Assembly (NCBI GenBank): GCA_036583965.1
Contig: JAZBQD010000021.1
Span: 17,527,266 to 17,591,265, forward strand
Source of the DNA: Prunella strophiata
Lineage: Eukaryota > Chordata > Aves > Passeriformes > Prunellidae
Length of the DNA: 64,000 bases
Direction of reading: 5' to 3'
The notes beneath the pieces were generated by a model. The model was given only the letters and a program-made list of their open reading frames with translations. It was not told the origin of the DNA and made no database searches. Numbering within the stretch: the stretch's first letter is position 1; every line of letters begins with the position of its first letter. The translations under genes and the position numbers were made by a program. Positions 1 to 12,327 of the stretch are shown in pieces.

Positions 1-519
1 CAGGGGAAAAAAAATAGAGAGCATCTTTGTCTTCCTTCTGAATCTTCAGACATTTGATGTACACCTGGAGGTAACAGGCTTTGAAGCAGGCATTCAACAT
101 ATGATTAATATGTGTTAGAATTATCTTTTTGCCTTTGCTCAGTGAGGCCTTGAGCTGGGCTGAGGAAGGGTGTAATCTTGTGTAAACAAAATCTTCAAAA
201 TAATTCCAAAAAGCAGCTGATTTTCAAGTAACCTTCATCATCACTTATTTACAGTCCCCAAATGGCTTTTTAGTCTTGTGCAAGCGCATAAATGAAAGGA
301 TTGAAACCAGCACCAGCTCTGAATGGGCTTTCAGTACAGCTGTGGGGAAGCAGCAGGGAGAAAATTCTGTAAATTGATTTATGGCTCTTGTTAGGATCTT
401 GTTCTGTAGATTTTCCAAAGTTTTCAAAGATTTGTGGTGTCTGCAAGAGGGATGGGAGGACCCTTCACATTGCCAACAGAAGACTAGCACACCTTAAGGA
501 AGAAGGAATTGTAAGCCCA

Positions 520-893
520 GAAATGTCCTAGGAGGAGAGGAAGGGAGGCCTTCCAGGAAGGAGAGGGGAGGAAGGAGAAGAAGGACCTAGAAGAGAAGGA
601 AGGAAGGATTCCTGAAGGAAGCCTTCCTGAATCTGACGAGCGATCGGCCTTCCGATTCCTTGGCGACTTCTACCTTCACTTCCTCGCTTCCTTCCATTCC
701 TGGTTCCCGGTTATCCGGATTCCTAAAGAAAGACCTAGGCACAAGCCCTCCAGCAAGGTTCGCATCCTATCCTTCGCTCCACTAGAAGAAATTATCGTTC
801 CCCCTTCCCTCCCTCCCGCCCTCCTCCCTCCCTCCCTTCCTCCCCCCCCTCCCTTCCCTTCCCCCCTCCTTCCTTTCCTTCCTTCCATTTTAC
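520..893. repeat. low-complexity purine block switching to pyrimidine block
   Basis: The left part (about 525-620) is built of GGAAGG/GGAGAGG words on the + strand. The right part (about 800-893) is almost pure C/T (CCTTCC/CCCTCC). Between them is an unusually CpG-rich stretch (about 636-725) with several CG dinucleotides and TTCC words. It looks like a degenerate GGAAG-type microsatellite with inverted halves. The + strand open frame of Gly/Arg/Lys repeats on the reverse strand is a by-product. Confidence 0.8.
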
Positions 894-1141
894 CCCATTA
901 TTTTTTCATTCTAACCCACTACAACTCAGTCATGAATTTTAATACCTGAAGAGTTCTTAAAATGGTTTCAGTGCCAGAAATAGTTTGGCTTTAACCTGGT
1001 GGAAAACTGCTCCCTGAGGGACTTTTACCTGGAGCCTAATTAATAACTTCTTTTTTCTTTGTTTCTTTGAGTACCTTTCCAAGCAGACTGGTGAGTCGCA
1101 GAACAAAATGAACAAAATGAAGTCATGCTGAAAGTTCTTTC

Positions 1142-1163
1142 TTTTTTTTTTTTTTTTTTTTTT
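1142..1163. repeat. poly(T) run
   Basis: About 22 consecutive T residues in intronic sequence with no recognised element attached. Confidence 0.9.
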
Positions 1164-4100
1164 CTCATTCATGATGAATATCAGTGGTTTTAAGCATCTT
1201 TGTGTTTTTCTATAAAAAGACACAAATTCAGAGCCTGCAGACGTTGTAGCCATGGTCCAGAGAGCAGAATTGAACCCTCAGCCTTCCATTTACCTAATTG
1301 ATCTTTCAGTTTGGTTGCTTTTGTTGCAGACTTGCAGACAAGGATTTTGCAGACAAAAATATTCATTCAGTCCTTCATTACTGAGTCCTGTTTCTACTTT
1401 GTAAAGCAACTGGTGTGTGCCTTGAAAGATCACAAAGCATTTACAATGCAAAGGCTGTGAAAAATCATCCAAAAGTAAAAACTGAAAATGCATCCAAAAT
1501 TATTATGGTCAATTTCACATATTTGAAAAGTTTTTTTTTTTGGTTGTTTTTCTTTTTTCTAAGATACGATAGAATTCTTTTTGTAATTTCACCAGGGAGG
1601 TGGAAGAATATTATGTACTCAGAAAAAATATAGAATAAGCTGAAAGAAACACTCTCAGTCAAGAAATAATGCAGTGCCTACGAGCCAGCATTATGGCAGT
1701 AAGACAATGACAATAATAAAGCCTGTTTAGGTGACTCACAGCTATAATTTCTGCTTTGCATCTCGTTTACACCATCAAATCCTTGTCATACCATGATAAT
1801 GCTTTATATTTATGTGGTGTCTTTCATCTAAATGGCTTCCCAAGTGTTTCATGTGTTGCTTGGTGTGCAGCTTACATCAACCTAGTCCATTACTTTAATA
1901 CAGATATTTTTGTAGTGAAACAGAGCTGCTGTTCATGTCCACATAACAAGGGCTGTGCACAAAAAAAGTAAAGAAGTCTTAAGGAGTAAAATACCTTTAA
2001 AATCTGCAGAAGAGATCAGGGAGATGTAGCACCAAGTTACAATTTGCCTTTGACCACACCATTTTCCATTTGATTGCTTCCAGTGGAGGGTTTGGTATAA
2101 ACTGATTTTGCTCAGGGGCAGTTTTCCAGCCCTTCAGGGGCCCAGCTCAGCAGGGCAGCACCCTGGGCCCTTGGGATGGGAGGAAGGAGGCTGCAGGATC
2201 TGGTCACTGCACAAATACAATTTCCTCCTCGTACTGCCCTCGAGCACCAATGCCTTGGGTTGTCCTTCTCTGGCAAAGTAGGCTTTGTGTCCCACTGAAT
2301 TCCACCTGAAATGCTCATTTCTGACAGTTTGTGAGACTCTCATTCCTGATTGATCCAGAATGCAGACCTTTGTGACCACTCTGAAAATTCATTTGTACTT
2401 GGAGATGTTCCAGGTACAGAGCTATGGAAAACACTTTGTTTCCTTGGCAAATAAATCCTGGGAGCTCAGGTGCATTTGTACTGAATGGCAGCAAAGGAAA
2501 AGGCAAAAAGAGCAAGCAGGTTGCAGGAGATTCTATAACTTGTCATCACATTCTCAAGAAATGAGACAGACAAAATATGATCACAAAGGCAGTGGGCTTC
2601 AGTGGAGGGAGATAATTGCAATAATACAATTTCTCTGTGGAATTTCTAACACAGACATATGAATTAATACACCCCATTATTTTCCATCTTTTATGATGTA
2701 CAGAAGAGGAAACAAACATGTGATAGCAGCACAGAAACACCTTCCACTGGAATATCACCCTGATAAATGCAAACTGACACAGAGTTTTAATTTGTTTATT
2801 CCTGATTGGGTATCACAGCATGCAGAATCTTAATGAGCCATTGGGTGGTGATCACCGACCCCAGGCACGTTTATCTTGCTTTGTGTTTGCTGCTTGTGGC
2901 AGCTCTTTAATTTGGGTGTCAGTGCCCCACTCTGAGACAGTTTTTTAAAGGTGTTCTTCATGCTCAGGCTGCTGCTGGACAGGAGACATTCAGGTGATCC
3001 TGATGCACTGAAGTTCATCTCTTCATCTGCTCTGAGAAGTCAGTGAACAGAATCTCATTCCCTTACAGAAGCTTTAAATGAGACTGTGAGATAAGAATCT
3101 GATTTTTATATGGTCTGGGGACCATTTCCAGCAATGTCTGAGATTGGGGTGGGGTCAGTGCCTGGATTCTCAGGTGATAACATTTTGCAAAGTGACCCTT
3201 TCGTGTGGTGGGAATCTGACAAGGCTGGTTTGTCTTGAGATCACCCAGAGGAATTTTCTGTCAATAAGAGCTGCCAGGGCACTGTCCCATCAGTTCATTA
3301 CAGGGCTCAGTGTGGAGGAGGACTTGGCTCAGTGTTAGCTCCTGGCTCCAGCAGGAAACAACCACTAAATTCAGCTTGCAAGATCAGGGGAAGGGAGGAG
3401 CAATCTGTTGGATTGAGAATCTCTCCTCTGCTCAGGCTGTTTGGGCACAGCTGGTTTGAACATTTCTGCTCTCCCTGCCATCCCTGTACTGACTCCTGTC
3501 TGTCAGAAATAAAAGCTGCTTGTTGTCACCCTCCAGGACCTCCATGGCCTGTGGAACCACACTGGTGATCCCTCACAAGAATTCCAGTGTCCTTATCTGC
3601 TCCCCATCAGTCCATCATGATGGCAAACATTGCTGACTTGTTACATTTTCTAGTCTATTTATGCACCCTCACAAGCCTCACTCTCTTCATCTACATCCAT
3701 CTCTATATTTCCTCAAAGTCTTTCAGTTCCCCATTAACTGCTCAGTGTTTCCTTCTAAGTTTCTATCAGTCCATTTTCTGTGTATTTTGCCAGAATATTT
3801 TGGATACAGAAATAGAACTGCACCTTTCTTCTCCCCTGTATTTCTAAAACTTTAAAAATGACAGAACTGCTAAAATCTCTGGGCTGTATGCATGATAAGC
3901 ACAATAAATGGCAGTGTGGCACATCACAGAGCAGGTTAACCTCCCATTTCAAACACTCAGAAGCAGAAAATTGACACAGCTCCTTCCAGCAAACCCACTC
4001 TGGCCCAGGGTATTCGCCTTCTAAGTTATTAGTGCTCAAATGGGTCCAAATGATAGCAGTTTAAATAAAGTACTGAACTCATCTACTTTATTCTTAATTT

Positions 4101-7096
4101 ATAGTGGTGCTTAGGGGATGTGCAGATATTTAAAATGAGTAAAATCAATTAACTTGTGATCCAATTATTTGTGTTAGCCACTGTGGGGTTTTATTTTAGA
4201 GCGCTGGTTCAGACTTTCCCAGTGAAGCTTTGAGAGTGTAAACCTTTCACTGTGAAATATGAGGAACCTGTGGTTATTTTTTTTCTCTGTTTCCAAATAT
4301 AATTCCTATTTTTGCCATTTCTTAGCTTTTAAATTCCCTTTTTTACTTTTGTTTTTGAAAGGGACTCAGTATAAGTGAAACACATTTTTCTAAATGTTGG
4401 GAGGTTTATTCCTTAAATAAAGGTGACTGAAAAGACCAAAGAGTTCACCTTCTAGATAAAATGCACTGTATTATTCTAGGCCACACGGTTTCACAGTAGA
4501 TATGTGTCTTTTGCAATCACAAATCTGTGATTTATTACACTTTTCACATTATAAATTCAGAGTAGACCTCTGTGACAACTTCTGTGGTCTGATCATTCTG
4601 CTTTTCCATCCATCTTGAACAGATTTTAGTCAAACGTTCCAGGACAGTTTCAAATATCTCTGTTTATATGGTTGTTTCCAAAATGTGAAGGACACTAGGG
4701 GTAAGGGTACAACTGTGGCTGGAGTTGTTTGGCTTGGCACAGCCTTTCCCTGTGGATGTTGGCATTTCCTTGACCTGCAGGAGTCAGAAGCTCAGCAGTG
4801 CTGTGCCCCCAGCAGGTCCTTGTGCCCTTTCTCTCTGCAGCTGAAGTTACTGAGAGCTCTTCCTAAACAAGGAGAAAATAGGGATGCAGAAGAAAGCCAA
4901 GCTGAGATGTCCTTGATTTAGATATTCTTAGCCTGACATTCCACATTTTTTGAACAAGCTGTCAGACCATGGCAACCTTTTCCACCACAGTCTGGCACTG
5001 GGGGGGTAACAATAATAAATTTCTTGCACAGGTTTCACAATATTGTATCTGAATTAAACAGCCATATCTTTTAATATTTTACCCTAACAGCTCTTACAGT
5101 TCCCAAGGTGAGCTAGGGAGTACTGAACACTTAATTGAATCAGACTGGAGGATTAAGGAAAAGATTTTTCCCAAGGATCAATATGAATTAGGAGCAGATG
5201 CCTGGTGAAATCTAAGGGTTAGATTCTTTAGTATTAGGCTCCTTGAAGTCTGGTCACCTTTTCATGCAGCTGAATGGAAATTGTTGGGTACTGAACACTT
5301 GTGGGGAAAAATTCTGACCTCTATGGTTCTGATGTCTCATGCTCAAGCTGGAACAATGTGAAATAATATAAAAATATCAACTGGGCTAATTGGTTATTTT
5401 CAATCAGAGTAAGAGGTATCCAAGCCTGCCTGACAGTGACAACATTTGGCTGAGCTGGAAGGAACACAATCTTGGTAATCATTCTTCTGTTATTTCCAAG
5501 ATTCTTAATAGAGTTTCCCTTTTAATTTGTTTCAAATCAAGTGAAAATATTGTTGTATTATCATTTAGAGTTAATTAAACTGCAAATGAGCTTAATGAAC
5601 TGTCTGAAACAAAGCTCAATCACAACCTGTTACATACTAACAATCAAAATCAAAAGAATCTTTAAATTCTTTGTTAGATACACCAAGGAAGATAGAAATA
5701 GCCAGTTATTAATGTCATCCTTTTATGAAATCAAGTTTAAGGCTGGAAAGATTGAACTGAATGCATTCACTCAAATTATACAGAAAAATTGAAAAAGGGT
5801 TTGGGAAGATAAATCAAATCTATTGGAAAAAGAAGAAAAAGAAAGATAACTGAACACAGGGGAGGACATAGTCATCTGCTCTTTATTTTCATATGAGGAA
5901 ATCCACTTTGCCTACTATTCGTCCAGATTGGGAAATCTATTATTTAATAAAATGCCATTTTCTGGATTTGGTATTTTCACAAACTCTTCTGCAGTGTTAT
6001 GACTTCTTGTGTTCTGTGAGACAGAAGAAAGACATTTAGATTATTCAGGTCTTGGAGCCACTTGGGTGACTCTTGCCCTTGAGTGATGCATTGCCACCAA
6101 CGATGCAGCTTTTAAGGAGCACACGAAGAGCAGAACCTATTTGTGTCATTAAAGTTTGTAATTTTGGACTTTTGAAGGCTTAATCCCTAGAAATGCTAAG
6201 ATTTCCTAATGATCTGTAATGGCAGTGCTGATGTTCAGCACTTCTCAGGATTAGGTCTGTTATCAGCCTGGTTTATCCACCTCCAAAGCAGGTATTATCT
6301 TATCACTCTTACATACAGTGCTTTTAGCACGTCAGCCTCAAGTACTTGAAAGGTGAGGAGTGTTATTAAGTCTGACCCTTGCAAGCTTTTCCAATGGTTT
6401 GCTTAATGTTTTTTCCTACATAAATAAGAATGATGGAGAATAAACTAGAATTTTCTTCCAGGGCTTGACTGGTCGAATAGTCCAGCAATGCATTTCACAA
6501 GGTCATAAAAAAAATCCTTCCACTGCAAAAAAGAAAGCAGCACTGACTTTTAGTTATGCAGACAAAGTGGTAGCATGAGGTCCAATTATTTTTGAGTGTC
6601 TTAGAGCAAGCCCTCAAAAAAAATGCTCTGGGAATGGTTTCTGTGAGACCTGTTTTGTGTCTTGATAACGGTGCAGTGAAAAATGAACGTGTGCAGGGAT
6701 AATTCATGAAAAAAAAGAGTGTGAAATGCAAAACTGGATTTGTTTGTAAATAAAAGTGGATTTGAAGGCAAGAGTGGTCTGTACGAGGCAGGTTCCTCTT
6801 CCTTCAGTTCCCTTTCTGGGAATACAATGCAGCTATGCAGCCCTGCAGGTCTCTTCATGCTTCACTTTCCAGTAATATAAACTGAACTGTCTTCTTGTGA
6901 TCAGAACCTTCCCAAGCTCCATTCCTATCACATCACTGCTTATCTGCCATCTATTAAGTGGAGAGCAGCTGAAATGTGCTACCTCATATTTCATAAGTGA
7001 ATGTAAGAATGTGAGAATGCATTATTTAAAGTTTCGGTCAAGGATTCCATCTTCCTCCTGCTGGGGTAAATAATTAATGCTGCCTTGGATATTTCT

Positions 7097-7112
7097 TGTG
7101 TGTGTGTGTGTG
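7097..7112. repeat. (TG)8 microsatellite
   Basis: Short dinucleotide run 46 nt upstream of the EC3 exon, just before its branch-point and pyrimidine-tract region. Confidence 0.9.
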
Positions 7113-7158
7113 GTCATTAAGTGACAATAGCAATGATTTCCTCTGTGTTTTTTTGCAG

Positions 7159-7341
7159 TTCCAGGCCACAGTGAAGGAGGGGGTCACAGGTGTAATAGTG
7201 AATTTAACTGTGGGTGACCGGGACGACCCCGCCACCGGGGCATGGAGAGCTGTCTACTCCATCATTAATGGGAACCCAGGGCAGAGCTTTGAGATCCACA
7301 CCAACCCCCAGACTAATGAGGGAATGCTCTCTGTTGTCAAG
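7159..7341 (+). CDS. CDH13: CDH13 (T-cadherin) internal exon, first half of EC3
   Basis: This 183-nt exon encodes 61 residues in phase 0 at both ends. It is preceded by a pyrimidine tract ending in AG (7151-7158) and followed by GTAAGA. The peptide starts [11 protein letters not shown], contains [10 protein letters not shown] and ends NEGMLSVVK, which I recognise as near-identical to the third extracellular repeat of vertebrate T-cadherin. T-cadherin is a GPI-anchored cell-surface adhesion protein that also binds high-molecular-weight adiponectin and LDL. Visible features are the acidic calcium-site motif DRDD and an N-glycosylation sequon (NLT). The open frame runs past both splice sites, but the similarity stops exactly at them. 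By homology this is exon 9 of 14; the numbering is inferred. Confidence 0.96.
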
Positions 7342-7816
7342 GTAAGAACAATCCCCTCCTGCCCTGTATTTTTGCTGTCAGGTTCATCCCCTGGGTTCAC
7401 TGCACAAAACAAGGCACAGCAGGGATAGGTTATTGGAAGATATAAAGTTGGCTGCCAGCCCTTGTCCACACTATGTGTATAACCCTTTCTTCTGTCACAG
7501 TAACCTTACTTTTTTAGTCACAAGGACTGCCTGTTCCTAACTGTGCTTAAATAACAGCCAGGGTTGCAGTAAGCATCACAATTAATAGTGAGATTTGACA
7601 ACTAAAGTTTGTTTGTTGCTGGAGGTACAATTAGAATTCAAGAGCCCCATTTTGTTCTCACTCAGAGAACACATGCAAGTAGCAGGGAAGAAAGGGGCAT
7701 GGATTCAGGCAGAATCCACATTTCTAGAGTGGATTGGTCCCACATTTCTTAAGTCTCATAGGAAAATATATTGCCTGTCTTTGCATGAAGACAATCTTAT
7801 GTCTCAAATGTAGCAA

Positions 7817-7866
<50 letters not shown>

Positions 7867-8346
7867 AGAAGAAAATAGCCCCTGTTTGCTGCCTGTATCA
7901 GAATGCTCTCTTTTTGGCTTCAGAAGAGGCATTGTCAATTCTTAAGACAAATGCATGTATTTGCCTTTGATTTCAAGACAGGAGTTGAGAAAGCAGCTTG
8001 TGTTATTGTCATGAGTAGCTACTGAGTGTGACTCATTTGTTTGTTAAATACATGCCACATATAAATAAACATGTATAGATGAGCACTGAATTGTATCTAT
8101 GAGGTATGGCAAAAAAAATGTAAGCTCTTGGACAGGAGGATGGCTCCATGGGTTTTTAAGTCCATTATGTTTATTATCTTCAACACCCTTTAGAACTGAG
8201 TGTGTCTAATACTGAACTCTCACCAAGTTCCAGGTGCAGGGAGTGTCCTTGTCCCTTTCTGGCTAATTCTGCTGTCTGCAAGTTTGCTGTGGGTAAAGGA
8301 AAAAAAGCACTAAGCATTGTCTTTAACCTTTTAACCTTTTTTGCAG
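7342..8346 (+). other. CDH13: CDH13 intron between the two EC3 exons
   Basis: Short intron of 1005 nt with GTAAGA donor and TTTTTTGCAG acceptor. Its only notable content is a 46-nt A run at 7819-7864. The acceptor tract contains a duplicated TTTAACC word. Confidence 0.93.
7819..7864. repeat. poly(A) run of 46 nt
   Basis: Uninterrupted A run preceded by GCAAAT and followed by GAAGAAGAAAATAG. No retroposed gene or SINE body can be recognised upstream, so I call it only a homopolymer. Confidence 0.9.
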
Positions 8347-8600
8347 CCTTTAGACTACGAGATTTCAGCCTTTCACACGCTGCTGATCAAAGTGGAGAAC
8401 GAAGACCCGCTGATCCCAGACATCGCCTACGGCCCCAGCTCCACGGCCACGGTGCAGATCACTGTGGAGGATGTCAACGAGGGCCCCGTGTTCCACCCAA
8501 ACCCCATGGCAGTGACCAAGCAGGAGAACATCCCCGTGGGCAGCGTGGTGCTCACGGTGAACGCCACCGACCCCGACACGCTGCAGCACCAGACCATCAG
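8347..8600 (+). CDS. CDH13: CDH13 internal exon, end of EC3 and start of EC4
   Basis: This 254-nt exon starts in phase 0 after a long pyrimidine tract and TTGCAG, and ends ATCAG before GTGAGG, leaving two bases of an Arg codon that the exon at 29186 completes. It encodes [20 protein letters not shown] at the start, then the linker DVNEGP between EC3 and EC4, then [24 protein letters not shown] and DPD are the conserved calcium-coordinating cadherin motifs, and NAT is a potential N-glycosylation site. The preceding intron is only about 1.0 kb, while the following one is about 20.6 kb. The exon is clearly richer in G/C at third positions than the exons at 39 and 40 kb. By homology it is exon 10. 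Confidence 0.96.
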
Positions 8601-8629
8601 GTGAGGATTGTGAAAGCAGGCAGGCCCAG

Positions 8630-8990
8630 TGACAGGGAAGAATGATGTTATCAGAAGGCTATTTTGTTATTATGTTATATTAAAGAATATTATATTAACT
8701 ATACTAAAGAATACAGAAAGAAGAATCCTAAAAGAATGCTAAAGAGAGAATAATCAAAACTTGTGACTCTTTCCAGCTTGGCCCCAGTTCGCCAGTAAGT
8801 CATAACAGCTCACACCAGTGCCCAATCAAACATATCACCTTCAGATAAACAACCTCTACATGAGCACAAGACAGGAGAAGCAAATAAGATAAAAATTGTT
8901 TTCTTTCTCTGGACCTCTCTCTGCCTTTTCAGCTTCCCAAGAAAAAACCTAAACTATAGAATCATGTTCAAAAAATGTGGTTACCACAGG
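8630..8990. mobile_element. ERV-type LTR remnant close to a CDH13 splice donor
   Basis: The segment has a TA-rich part with repeated ATATTA/AAAGAATA words, then an A-rich stretch, then 'AATCAAAACTTGTGACTCTT', 'CAGCTTGGCCCCAGTT', 'GCCCAATCAAA' and a pyrimidine-rich end with 'CAGCTTCCCAAG'. This order is familiar to me from LTRs abundant in finch-like genomes. The exact ends and orientation are not clear and I see no target-site duplication. The start is about 30 nt after the donor at 8601. Confidence 0.6.
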
Positions 8991-10271
8991 TGAGAGCTGT
9001 GCCCCTCTCATTTTCATCCTCTGCTAAGTGGGAATGGCTTCTGTGCCCAAGAATTTGCCTGCCAGTGCAGAATTATGTTTAACTTAGTAAGAAGTTACAG
9101 TTTGTTTTGTCCTGCAATTAGAGATTCAGTTTGTTGAAAACACAGGAAACAATAATTTTCCACACCAGTGAGGTTCCTACAGTAGAACAATCAAGTGTCA
9201 CAAGCAGTAGACATGGCTTTACATACTTTCAAAATTACTTTTAACCTTGCTTGTTTATTCCTCTTCCTTCATGAGAGCCAGGGAAGATATATATAAAAGT
9301 TAAAAATGTCTATAGAAATGATGCATCTGTTTTACACTAGGGTTTAAATCAGTTTATGAGCATTTATATGTCCCTCAGTAAAATAATGACTGTCCATCTA
9401 CTTTCAAGAGATGATAAAATATTTCCCAGTGAAAGACTGAAGCTAAAGGAAGCCAAGACTTGGCCTTGTCCAGATAAATGGAAATAAATTATAATTTCTG
9501 TGCTGTAATAATATAATCCCACACTTGTGCCATGTCACAAGGAGCAAGCCTGGGTATTATGTGGTATCATCATTTTACATTTTGATCCACCTGGTTTGGT
9601 CTTTTGGCTCTAGATTCTATGAAAAATGAAAAAAACCGCTGCTTTGTTCTCTAAAACTAAATTGGCTTTCCAGACAGCTTTTCTCAGCATTTGAGAATTA
9701 CAGGTTAGGCACTACCACTAAAACCTACAGCTGTGTTTAATTTTTCATTTCTCCTTGTAAGTATCATTTCCCCCAGGTCTCAGTGTATATAAAAGGGGAT
9801 AAACTCCTCGTGAGAACGACTTCAAAGCTGCAGCTGAACAATGGCTCTGTCAATCCAGACCACGGGCAGAGATCTCTCTGCTGTCACAGAGGTTATTTAG
9901 CAGTGATTGTGCAATCCTTAAAGGAGGTTTGACACGTGTACTCTTCTACAACAAAGAAAGCTGCTGATCTTGAAGATGTTCTCTGTCAGTAGCGAGTCTT
10001 GGTGAAAATGTCACTGCAAAGGACTTGGATTTGAATGATGAGGAGGTGAATTTAAGCAGGGGAGTGTGCTCATCTCCAAGGAAGGAGCAAAAAGGCAAGG
10101 CAGATAATTAAAAGTTTCAATTCTCTCCATCACCTCAAAGATAACTATTGTTAATGACATGAATAGTTCAGTTTCTCTTCTTCGAACTTCTACCACAGAA
10201 ACACCAGTTTATCTGTAGAATGATTCCTAGCACATCATTTCCCTTGTTTCCTAAATGGATTTATTTATAGA

Positions 10272-10333
10272 ATAATTTCTTATTCTTAAGCTTAGCTTTT
10301 GCTCCAAAGCTAAACTTAAGAATAAGAAATTAT
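10272..10333. repeat. near-perfect inverted repeat, 28-bp arms, 6-nt loop
   Basis: Left arm 10272-10299 and right arm 10306-10333 are reverse complements at 27 of 28 positions, with one C/A mismatch. The loop is TGCTCC. The arms are A/T-rich and contain CTTATTCTTAAG and AGCTTT. No terminal repeat or transposon body is recognisable around it. Confidence 0.92.
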
Positions 10334-12304
10334 CCTTGTCCAATTTCACACACAAAAACTTGTGTCTATGGATGGAATTTCTGTTGCTTGTCAGACCCTC
10401 AGCAGCTTTGCTCAGAACCTGGCTTGTGCAGGGAACAGGTATTTGTTTTTTTGGGTTTTAGACTGAGTTTAAGAAATGAACTTATTGATGTTTTCCATAA
10501 TTTATGTATTTTTATGGGAGATGGGAAAGCTAATATTCATTAACATAACACCTGAATTTGTGATGCTAAGAGAGAAAAGCCATTAAAATGTAAGAATTTT
10601 GTTACCACAGCAAACAATCCAGGAGCTATTAACTGAAATTTTCCCCTTGACCTTCTAATTTTACTGAATTTCTCCAAACTACATTGACCCAGAATTTAAA
10701 GGGCACCCAGTGAGTCACTGAATACTCTTCAATTTGCTTTAAGGGTGGTGTAAACAGTTCAGTAACATAAACATGTTCTGCAGTTCACCACAACTGGCTG
10801 CCAAGGAACCCCCAAATCTTGACCAACTCATAAGATAAAGAGAATTTTCACAGAAGTTTTACTATATCTGCATAGCTAAGCAGGGAAGGCTTATAGCCTT
10901 TTTTTCCCTTTTATGTGCAGAAAAGAAGAGCAGAATTAAGCTAGACAGGGCTGGGAATGAGAAATGATCATATAAAGGAACTATGGAAATGGAAGTGGTT
11001 GTGTAAGTTAGAGGAAAATAATGCAAATGTAATGGAAATCTGGGAAATGGTAGAATGCATCAGGAAAAGGCTAATTTGCAATACCTGTCAGTCTTATTGC
11101 TAAAATAACAGGAAAGCATAAAACAGCATTTTTAAAAGATGTTTTAATGCTGACAGGTGTTGAAACACCTGGGTACCAGCAGTGGAAAGGCAGGCTGTGG
11201 TATGAGAACAGCATCTGCAGCTAAGGACAGGGGGAAATTCCATGTATAAAAGCCAAAACCACTCCCTGGTTGGGGTCTGGCTGAAATGTTTATCTCAAAT
11301 TCCCACAGACAGGTGTGTGTTTAGAGCTTGGGACAATGTGCAAGACTTTTACAGAGCACTGATAGCAAATTTGTGGTTCTCAGACTATATCAGTCCTTGC
11401 TATGACTATATGGTAAAATAAAGGCTGAGCAGGGTCAGCACAGGCTCCTGAATGAGTCTGTGGATTAATTGAATGTTAATGACCATGAGTGAGCCATTTT
11501 TTGTCTGCAAGAAGCAATGAATGTCAGATTTGTGCTGTGTGAACCGTGTACATCACCCCCAACAAAATATAAATCTCTTCAAAATGGGCAGACCAGCAGA
11601 GAATTAGTAATGTTGGTGGGCTTTAGGTTCTTTATTTCAGCCTTTTACAACTGAAATATATCCAACTGCAGGGATATTTTTAGTTAATTTTCTGTATAGA
11701 ACTTGTAGAAGGAGCTGCTGATTATTTGTAATCAGGAAATTTAGTTACTCCACTAGATATAACATGATAAATGCATTTCAAGACCAACAAAAAAGAGTAG
11801 AGAAAGCATTTTTGCCATTGTCTGCAACTAGATTGAATTTATTCTTTGAACAATGCAGATCTGAATCAGAATTGAATTACTTATCTCTGAAAAACGTGGC
11901 TTACTTTGTAAAATTTCCTGAAGACAGCTGTACTTTTGAAGCAATTTTCCTCCTTATTCTTCAGCTTCAAGTGTTTTTGCAGGCTGAGGAAGAATTTCAT
12001 TTCAAAGCTGAAACAAAAAGTGTGTTTCAGTGAGAAAAATAAGACTCCAGATCACAGAGCCTGGGGCTGTGGCTGTTTGTCTGCACACCAGTGGCAGAAC
12101 TTGCACAGCAGTGCGAGCTCTTCTCTTTCCATTGGCATTAAAATTCCAGAGGAACTCGAGGCAGAGGTGGGAGCACCATCCTGGAAATAAGAGGTGGAAA
12201 CCAGTGTTTGTTCCACTCCCATTGCTCCCAGAAAGAAAAGGAATCTGTTCAAGCTGGGTCACATTTCTCAGATTCATTAACCTTTCTTTTTTCCTTTATT
12301 TCTC

Positions 12305-12327
12305 TTTTTTTTTTTTTTTTTTTTTTT
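12305..12327. repeat. poly(T) run
   Basis: 23 T residues preceded by a wider pyrimidine-rich stretch beginning near 12282. Confidence 0.9.

Larger units (their letters stand above)
1..7158 (+). other. CDH13: CDH13 intron (3' part of the intron before the EC3 exon)
   Basis: No exon, RNA gene or clear transposon is visible here. It holds the purine/pyrimidine block at 520-893, a T22 run at 1142-1163 and a (TG)8 run at 7097-7112. The open frames are short and show no family similarity. The acceptor of the next exon is at 7157-7158. Confidence 0.85.

Noticed and set aside
676..888. Gly/Arg-rich reverse-strand open frame
   Set aside because: It is the translation of a C/T-rich low-complexity tract.
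8202..8645. 147-codon open frame over the EC3/EC4 exon
   Set aside because: It is an out-of-frame shadow of the real CDH13 exon; the Arg/His/Pro-rich part comes from reading G/C-rich codons in the wrong frame.
11154..11171. Short inverted repeat CAGGTGTT...AACACCTG
   Set aside because: The 8-bp arms are short enough to be expected by chance in 64 kb.
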